This document shows, one piece after another, positions 1 through 5,524 of a stretch of DNA of 5,524 nucleotides. Source of the DNA: Wenzhouxiangella sp. (GTDB lineage Bacteria > Pseudomonadota > Gammaproteobacteria > Xanthomonadales > Wenzhouxiangellaceae); assembly GCA_007121485.1 (NCBI GenBank), contig SKKM01000084.1:1-5524 (forward strand), in the 5' to 3' direction. The first letter of the stretch is position 1; the number at the start of each line of letters is the position of its first letter. Both the position numbers and the translations under genes were made by a program. Below the pieces are notes generated by a model. That model searched no databases. It had not been told where the DNA came from and saw only the letters and a list, made by a program, of their open reading frames with translations.

Positions 1-224
1 ACAACGTCGAGGGGATCCTGGCCATCGAGTGGCTGGCCGCGGCGCAAGGCCTGGATTTCCGCCGCCCGCTGAAGTCAACGCCGGTGATCGAGCAGGCCCA
101 CGCCCTGCTGCGCGAGCAGGTGGCGTTCTACGACAAGGACCGCTACTTCGCCCCGGACATCGCAGCCGCGGCCGGACTGATCCGCCGCGGCCGGCTGGCC
201 CGGTTGATCTCGCCGCTGTTGTAA
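1..224 (+). CDS. hutH: Histidine ammonia-lyase, C-terminal end (5' truncated by window edge)
   Basis: The reading frame enters at the left edge (first full codon at base 3) and runs 73 codons to TAA at 222-224. HutH removes ammonia from L-histidine to give trans-urocanate, the first step of cytoplasmic histidine degradation to glutamate. The visible part matches the end of the family: an IEWLAAAQGLDFRRPL stretch (residues 8-23 of the visible part) and a DKDRYFAPDI stretch (residues 44-53). The latter corresponds to the conserved 'DR..APDI' region in the C-terminal helices of HutH. The family is usually about 500 residues, so only the last seventh is here; the Ala-Ser-Gly segment that forms the MIO cofactor lies upstream, outside the window. 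The final residues form a short basic tail. The related tyrosine and phenylalanine ammonia-lyases are alternatives, but the C-terminal wording fits HutH best. Other hut genes would be expected upstream but cannot be seen. Confidence 0.87.
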   Translation, partial: NVEGILAIEWLAAAQGLDFRRPLKSTPVIEQAHALLREQVAFYDKDRYFAPDIAAAAGLIRRGRLARLISPLL

Positions 225-226
225 AC

Positions 227-241
227 AGGGGTTGCGCCCCT
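227..241 (+). terminator. Small GC hairpin just after hutH; possible weak terminator or operator
   Basis: AGGGG (227-231) and CCCCT (237-241) form a perfect 5-bp stem around the 5-base loop TTGCG, starting two bases after the hutH stop. No run of T follows, so it is not a canonical Rho-independent terminator. It lies where the -35 region of the kinase promoter would be, so it could instead be an operator, or be chance in GC-rich DNA. Confidence 0.3.
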
Positions 242-248
242 CGCTCGC

Positions 249-254
249 TATAAT
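249..254 (+). promoter_or_regulatory. Consensus -10 box of the kinase gene, predicted leaderless start
   Basis: TATAAT at 249-254 is an exact sigma-70 -10 hexamer in otherwise GC-rich DNA. Six bases (CGCGCC) separate it from the GTG start codon at 261, so transcription would begin at or within a base or two of that codon. No Shine-Dalgarno sequence occurs in 241-260. Both facts point to a leaderless mRNA. The position expected for the -35 box (about 226-231, CAGGGG) does not resemble TTGACA. The only TTG nearby, TTGCGC at 232-237, is too close, with an 11-base spacer. The promoter may therefore be weak or need an activator. Confidence 0.6.
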
Positions 255-260
255 CGCGCC

Positions 261-2630
261 GTGAGCAGCAGCGACTGGCCGGACGATGACGACCTGACCC
301 GTGTCGACCACGGCGCCGACGATGTGCCGGCGCCGGGTGGCGATGCGCCGGCCTGGATCGGGCCCTACCGTCTGCTGGAGCTGCTGGGATCGGGCGGCAT
401 GGGCGAGGTCTACCTGGCCGAGCAGACCCGGCCGGTCGAGCGCAAGGTCGCGATCAAGCTGATCCGCAGCGAGCGCCGAGAGTCGGTCGGCCGGGCCATG
501 TTCGAGGTCGAGCGCGCCCTGCTGGCGCGCATGCAGCATCCCTACATCGCCCAGGTGCTCGATGCCGGCGAAACCGAGGCCGGCCGCCCCTGGTTTGCCA
601 TGGAATGGGTGCAGGGCGAACCGATCCTGGACTATGCCGAGCGCCATGCGCTGGTCCCGGCCGCGCGCCTGGCCCTGTTCCTGCGCGTGTGCCAGGGCGT
701 GCAGCACGCCCACCAGCGCGGCATTCTGCACCGCGACCTGAAGCCGGCCAACATCCTGGTCAGCGAAGTCGACGGCCGCCACTGGCCGAAGATCATCGAC
801 TTCGGCGTGGCCACCACGCTGCTGGACGAGGGCGCGGCCGATCGCGGCGCCCGTCCCGATCGCGCCGGCACGCTGGCCTACATGAGCCCGGAACAGCTGG
901 CCGGCGGCGTGGCCAGCCTCGACACGCGAACCGATGTCTACGCCCTGGGCATCCTGCTGTTCGAGCTGCTGACCGGCCTGCGTCCGCTGATCGAAAGCTC
1001 GAACGCGGCTCTGACCTCGTTCTGCGAGGTGCTGCAGACGCGGCAGGTGAACCGGCCGGTGACCGCCGAACCGCGCTTCTCGCCGGAAGCGGCCACGGCC
1101 GCACGCGGGCTGCCGCTGGAGCTGCGCTGGATCATCGCGCGGGCGATCGCGCCGGAGCGCGAGCAGCGCTACCCTTCGGCCGCGGCGCTGGCCGAAGAGG
1201 TCAACCGTTACCTGGGCAATCGTCCGGTCGAGGCGGTACCGCAGACCACCGGCTATCGACTGCGCAAGTTCGTCAGCCGCAACCGGCTGCCGGTCGCTGC
1301 CGGCAGCGGCGTGGTGCTGGCCCTGGTCGCCGGCCTGGCCCTGGCCACCTGGGGCCTGACCCAGGCCCAGGCCGAACGCGACCGCGCCCAGGTCGAGGCC
1401 GCGCGCGCCATGCAGACCGTAGGCTTCGTGCGCAACATGTTCGAGTCGATTGACCCGGTCATGGCCGCCGGCTACGACATCTCGCTGATGCGCCGCGTGC
1501 TGGACGATGCGGTCAGCCGCGCCGCGCTTGAATTGGCTGAGCAACCGGCCGTGCTGGCCGATATCCAGTACACCTTCGGCTTGGCGTTTCGCTCGATCGG
1601 TGAGCTCCAGGCCGGTCGAGCGCAGCTGGAATCCGCGGTTGCGCTGAGTGAGGCGGCCGGGCCAAGGATCGTGCATCTGGGGGCCAGCGTGGCGCTGGCC
1701 AATGCCGAACACAACGCCGCCGACTACGAGGCCGCGCTGGCGCGCAGCCGGCGCGTGCTGGATCAACTGGGTGCTGGTGAGGGCGACGATCTGCGGATCG
1801 TGCGCACGGCGGCCCTCTCTGCAAAGGCCGGGGCCCTGCAGCATCTGCGCCGGCTCGACGAAGCGGAGCAGGTCTTGCTCGAGGCCCTGGAGTTGACCGA
1901 GGGGGCGACCGCGGCCGGTCTGATTATCGAACGCCTGGAGGTGCTGCGGGCGCTGGCCCAGGTCTATTCGGACGGCTTTCATTTCGATCGCGCGATCGCC
2001 GTGTTCGAGCAGGCCATGGCCGAGGCGCGGGCCTGGGATGATCCACGTGCAGAACGGGCGTTGCTCCAGCAGCTCAATGACCTGGCGGTGGCGTATCTGC
2101 GCCAGCAGCAGTATGCCGAGGCCGAGCCCTTGCTGCGCGAGGCGCTGGATCGCGGGGAAACCCTGTACGGCCCCGACCATCCGACCATCGTGCTGGCGGT
2201 CAGCAACCTGGCCGGCAGCCTGCGCCAGCAGGGCCGCGCGGACGAAGCGCTGCCCTATTACTTCCGCGCCAGGGACCAGATCCATGCCCTGCACGGCGCC
2301 GAGCATCCCATGGGCGTGTCCTCCGACTTCAACCTCGCCAACGGCCTGCGCGATGTCGGACGCGTCGACGAGGCCCTGGCCCTGCACCGCAGCGTGCTTG
2401 AACGGGCCCAGCGTCTCAATCCCGACGATCAGTTCCGCATGGGCATGTACCACCTGGGACTGGGCCGCAGCGCGCTGGAGGCCGGCCTGGCCGAGGAGGC
2501 CCGGGACTTGCTGGAACGCGCCGTGGTCGACCTCGAAGCCGCGGCCGGGCCGGATTTTCACCGCACGGCCGAGGCGCGCGAACACCTCGCCCTGGCCGAG
2601 CGGCAGCTGGGTGACGAAGCAGCCCCCTGA
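261..2630 (+). CDS. Transmembrane Ser/Thr protein kinase with C-terminal TPR sensor domain
   Basis: This 789-residue Hanks-type (PknB-like) kinase phosphorylates Ser/Thr of cytoplasmic proteins; its substrate is unknown. Residues 1-33 are acidic and probably disordered. The kinase domain spans about 36-318 with all key elements: glycine loop GSGGMG (43-48), ATP lysine in VAIK (K66), candidate helix-C glutamate E84, HRDLKPANIL (157-166, catalytic D159, K161, N164), DFG (180-182), activation segment ending in SPE (209-211), and TDVYALG (224-230). An Arg/Lys-rich stretch (333-342) precedes one membrane helix (about 345-366), which predicts kinase inside and C-terminus in the periplasm. A charged, probably coiled-coil linker (368-395) leads to about eight TPR repeats (roughly 434-760). 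YGPDHP (636-641) and HGAEHP (678-683) are of the kinesin-light-chain TPR type, usually protein-binding. The GTG start is chosen because the frame has no earlier plausible start after hutH and GTG lies 6 bases after a perfect -10 box. The catalytic set is complete, so an active kinase is expected. The gene converges on the opp operon. Confidence 0.93.
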   Translation: MSSSDWPDDDDLTRVDHGADDVPAPGGDAPAWIGPYRLLELLGSGGMGEVYLAEQTRPVERKVAIKLIRSERRESVGRAMFEVERALLARMQHPYIAQVLDAGETEAGRPWFAMEWVQGEPILDYAERHALVPAARLALFLRVCQGVQHAHQRGILHRDLKPANILVSEVDGRHWPKIIDFGVATTLLDEGAADRGARPDRAGTLAYMSPEQLAGGVASLDTRTDVYALGILLFELLTGLRPLIESSNAALTSFCEVLQTRQVNRPVTAEPRFSPEAATAARGLPLELRWIIARAIAPEREQRYPSAAALAEEVNRYLGNRPVEAVPQTTGYRLRKFVSRNRLPVAAGSGVVLALVAGLALATWGLTQAQAERDRAQVEAARAMQTVGFVRNMFESIDPVMAAGYDISLMRRVLDDAVSRAALELAEQPAVLADIQYTFGLAFRSIGELQAGRAQLESAVALSEAAGPRIVHLGASVALANAEHNAADYEAALARSRRVLDQLGAGEGDDLRIVRTAALSAKAGALQHLRRLDEAEQVLLEALELTEGATAAGLIIERLEVLRALAQVYSDGFHFDRAIAVFEQAMAEARAWDDPRAERALLQQLNDLAVAYLRQQQYAEAEPLLREALDRGETLYGPDHPTIVLAVSNLAGSLRQQGRADEALPYYFRARDQIHALHGAEHPMGVSSDFNLANGLRDVGRVDEALALHRSVLERAQRLNPDDQFRMGMYHLGLGRSALEAGLAEEARDLLERAVVDLEAAAGPDFHRTAEAREHLALAERQLGDEAAP

Positions 2631-2644
2631 GCGCCGCCGGGCGC
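2631..2644. terminator. GC hairpin in the convergent gap between kinase and oppDF genes; weak terminator candidate
   Basis: GCGCC (2631-2635) and GGCGC (2640-2644) form a perfect 5-bp stem with a 4-base loop. It fills most of the 18-base gap between the kinase stop (2628-2630) and the oppDF stop (2649-2651 on the minus strand). As an inverted repeat it would fold in transcripts from either side. No T-run follows on either strand, so Rho-independent termination is doubtful, and such a short GC palindrome could arise by chance here. Confidence 0.25.
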
Positions 2645-2648
2645 GTGC

Positions 2649-4355
<1,707 letters not shown>

Positions 4356-4376
4356 CGTTCAGCCCTCGCGCGCAAG

Positions 4377-4387
4377 CCGAAGTTCGG
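4377..4387. repeat. 11-base palindrome upstream of oppDF
   Basis: CCGAA-G-TTCGG is a perfect 5-bp inverted repeat around one central base, 22 to 32 bases before the oppDF start codon. It could be a binding half-site pair, but a palindrome of this size is not rare by chance. Confidence 0.3.
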
Positions 4388-4397
4388 AAAGGCAAAT

Positions 4398-4478
4398 GAA
4401 ACCGCGGATGAACGCGGATGAACGCGGATAAGAAAAGCGCCTTTAAATCTGCGTTTATCTGCGTTCATCTGCGGTTCC
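4398..4478. repeat. Imperfect inverted repeat of 10-base units between oppC and oppDF
   Basis: Two 32-base arms, 4398-4429 and 4447-4478, are inverted copies matching at 27 of 32 positions, separated by a 17-base AT-rich loop (4430-4446). Each arm is built from three tandem 10-base units. On the left these are CGCGGATGAA, CGCGGATGAA and CGCGGATAAG (4403-4432). On the right they are TCTGCGTTTA, TCTGCGTTCA and TCTGCGGTTC (4448-4477), the inverse of AACGCAGATA-like units. The element fills the middle of the only sizeable non-coding gap in the operon, so it would be transcribed between oppC and oppDF and fold into a long hairpin. From memory, dispersed repeats with GCAGATGAACGCAGATAAACGC wording (here split across units) occur between genes in many proteobacteria, but I cannot confirm that here. 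A role in mRNA stability, attenuation or chromosome protein binding is inference. Confidence 0.88.
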
Positions 4479-4497
4479 AATGTCTTTTGCACTGAAC

Positions 4498-5397
4498 TCA
4501 TCGGTCTTTGGGATCCAGGGCATCGCGCAGGCCGTCGCCGAGGAAATTCAGGCAGAACAGCGTGGCGGCCAGGAACAGGGACGGGAAGAACAGGCCCCAG
4601 GGGGCAAACTCCATGTCCTGGACGCCGGAGTTGACCAGGGCGCCCCAGGAGGTGTTCGGCTCCTGCACGCCCAGCCCGAGGAAGCTTAAGAAACTCTCGA
4701 CCAGGATCACCTTGGGCACGGTCAGGGTCACGTAGACGGCGACGATGCCGAGCAGGTTGGGCACGATGTGGCGCCAGATGATGACCCAGGACCGAACGCC
4801 CAGGGCCTGGGCGGCCTCGACGAATTCCTTCTGCCGGAGGCTCAAGGTCTGCCCGCGCACGATACGCGCCATGTCCAGCCAGATATAACTTCCGATGGCG
4901 ACGAAGATGAGCAGGATGTTCCTCCCGAACACCACCATCAGCAGGATCACCAGGAACATGAACGGCAGGGCGTAGAGGATGTCGACGATGCGCATCATCA
5001 CGTTGTCGACCCGCCCGCCGACGAAGCCGGCGATGGCGCCCCAGGCCACGCCGATGACCAGGGCCACGGCGGTGGCGACCAGGCCGACCATCAGGCTCAT
5101 GCGCCCGCCGTACATGGTGCGCACGAACTGGTCGCGGCCGATGGAATCGGTGCCGAAGAAGTGGCCGGTCTCCAGGCTGGGCGCGTCCGAGATGCGGTCC
5201 CAGTGCGGCGTCGAGTAGTCGTACTGGCTGAGCATCGGGCCGAAGATCACCATCAGCACGATCAGTCCGAGGATGATGGCCGCCCCCAGCGCCGCGCGGT
5301 TGCGCTTCAGGCGTAGCCAGGCCAGGTGCCAGAGACTGCGGCCGCTGGCCGCCGCGGCGTGATCGAAATTGGAAAGCGCGCTGGCTGCAGTGCTCAT
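4498..5397 (-). CDS. oppC: Oligopeptide ABC transporter permease OppC
   Basis: This 299-residue inner-membrane protein is one of the two channel subunits of the oligopeptide importer. It closely follows E. coli OppC (about 302 residues) as I recall it. Shared features are GRSLW near the N-terminus (19-23), PMLSQ (54-58), FGTDSIGRD (81-89), the run from FVAIG to WLDMARIVRGQTLSL (165-187), QEPNTSWGAL (245-254) and the ending GDGLRDALDPKDR. Six membrane helices are likely, at about 36-56, 101-125, 135-157, 160-178, 216-240 and 266-287. The cytoplasmic EAA loop that docks to the ATPase begins EFVEAAQALG (191-200) and ends RHIVPN (209-214). The ATG at 5397 overlaps the oppB stop as ATGA, a sign of translational coupling. 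A GAGGA Shine-Dalgarno lies at 5408-5412, inside oppB, 10 bases upstream. DppC/GsiD-type permeases are the alternatives, but the N- and C-terminal wording favours OppC. Confidence 0.95.
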   Translation of the reverse strand: MSTAASALSNFDHAAAASGRSLWHLAWLRLKRNRAALGAAIILGLIVLMVIFGPMLSQYDYSTPHWDRISDAPSLETGHFFGTDSIGRDQFVRTMYGGRMSLMVGLVATAVALVIGVAWGAIAGFVGGRVDNVMMRIVDILYALPFMFLVILLMVVFGRNILLIFVAIGSYIWLDMARIVRGQTLSLRQKEFVEAAQALGVRSWVIIWRHIVPNLLGIVAVYVTLTVPKVILVESFLSFLGLGVQEPNTSWGALVNSGVQDMEFAPWGLFFPSLFLAATLFCLNFLGDGLRDALDPKDR

Positions 5398-5524
5398 TCG
5401 TAACGGATCCTCGGGTCGATCAGGGCGTAGATGATGTCGACGATCAGGTTGAACACCACGATCAGCACGCCGATGACGATGACCACGCCCATGACCAGGG
5501 TGTAGTCGCGGTTGAGCGCGCCCT
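5394..5524 (-). CDS. oppB: Oligopeptide ABC transporter permease OppB, C-terminal end (cut by window edge)
   Basis: Only the last 42 residues and the stop are in the window; the start lies beyond 5524. The visible part reads NRDYTLVMG, then a hydrophobic helix (about 18 residues rich in V, I and L), then the ending DIIYALIDPRIRYE. A last membrane helix followed by 'D..YA.(I/V)DPR(I/V)RY' is the hallmark end of OppB/DppB-type peptide permeases. The TGA stop (5394-5396) overlaps the oppC ATG as ATGA, the usual B-then-C gene order. OppB pairs with OppC to form the inner-membrane pore. The symbol is inferred from the C-terminal motif and from oppC next door; DppB-type naming is possible. Confidence 0.85.
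   Translation of the reverse strand, partial: GALNRDYTLVMGVVIVIGVLIVVFNLIVDIIYALIDPRIRYE

Noticed and set aside
605..1453. 282-codon plus-strand frame overlapping the kinase
   Set aside because: Arg/Pro/Gly/Ala-rich shadow frame inside the kinase domain with no domain signature.
75..2585. Very long open frame (836 codons) on the minus strand, opposite the kinase gene
   Set aside because: Its product is a low-complexity mix rich in Q, G, R, A and H with no recognisable domain. It lies opposite a kinase with every catalytic motif and also covers the end of hutH. Long antisense frames without stops are common in GC-rich genes.
4403..4477. Spaced repeats considered as a CRISPR array
   Set aside because: The units are 10 bases long, directly abutting and arranged as inverted arms. 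There are no unique spacers of 25-40 bases and no cas genes.
4430..4497. Separate promoter for oppDF in the oppC-oppDF spacer (TTGGAA and GATAAA-like hexamers on the minus strand)
   Set aside because: The hexamers are poor matches at 15-base spacing and fall inside the repeat units, so their similarity is explained by the repeat sequence. Co-transcription with oppBC is the simpler reading.
4768..5316. 182-codon plus-strand frame opposite oppC, rich in His, Asp and Gln
   Set aside because: It resembles a metal-binding His-rich protein at first sight, but the composition is what the reverse complement of codons for hydrophobic membrane helices gives. The oppC frame is strongly conserved.

Overview
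The window is high-GC (about two thirds G+C by eye), densely coded proteobacterial DNA. The gene set is a histidine-utilisation gene, a membrane Ser/Thr kinase with a TPR sensor half, and an oligopeptide ABC importer close to enterobacterial OppC. A TATAAT box sits 6 bases before a GTG start with no Shine-Dalgarno. Together these suggest a gammaproteobacterium, perhaps of the Xanthomonadales/Lysobacterales or a relative such as Wenzhouxiangella. The taxonomy is inference from gene style, not a database result.

Layout. Bases 1-224 (+) are the 3' end of hutH (histidine ammonia-lyase). A 36-base gap (225-260) holds a small hairpin and a consensus -10 box. Bases 261-2630 (+) encode a 789-residue transmembrane Ser/Thr protein kinase: acidic N-terminus, complete kinase domain, one membrane segment, then about eight TPR repeats. 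After an 18-base convergent gap, the rest lies on the minus strand and is one operon, read from 5524 down: the 3' end of oppB (5394-5524), oppC (4498-5397, overlapping oppB in an ATGA), a 142-base intergenic region with a striking imperfect inverted repeat (4398-4478), and a single gene (2649-4355) for both ATPase domains (an OppD-OppF fusion). No peptide-binding protein (OppA) is in the window; if clustered, it would lie beyond 5524.

How the genes work together. OppB and OppC form the inner-membrane channel and the fused ATPase powers it, giving ATP-driven peptide import once a periplasmic binding protein delivers the substrate. The kinase probably senses a periplasmic protein or assembly state through its TPR half and phosphorylates cytoplasmic targets. 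It is convergent to opp, so nothing in the layout shows that it regulates the transporter. hutH belongs to histidine catabolism and is functionally separate.

I see no CRISPR array, tRNA, rRNA, transposase or clearly undescribed multi-gene system. The items most worth a second look are the 10-base-periodic inverted repeat inside the opp operon, the apparently leaderless kinase promoter, and the OppDF fusion that lacks the cysteine-rich tails usual in OppD/DppD-type ATPases.
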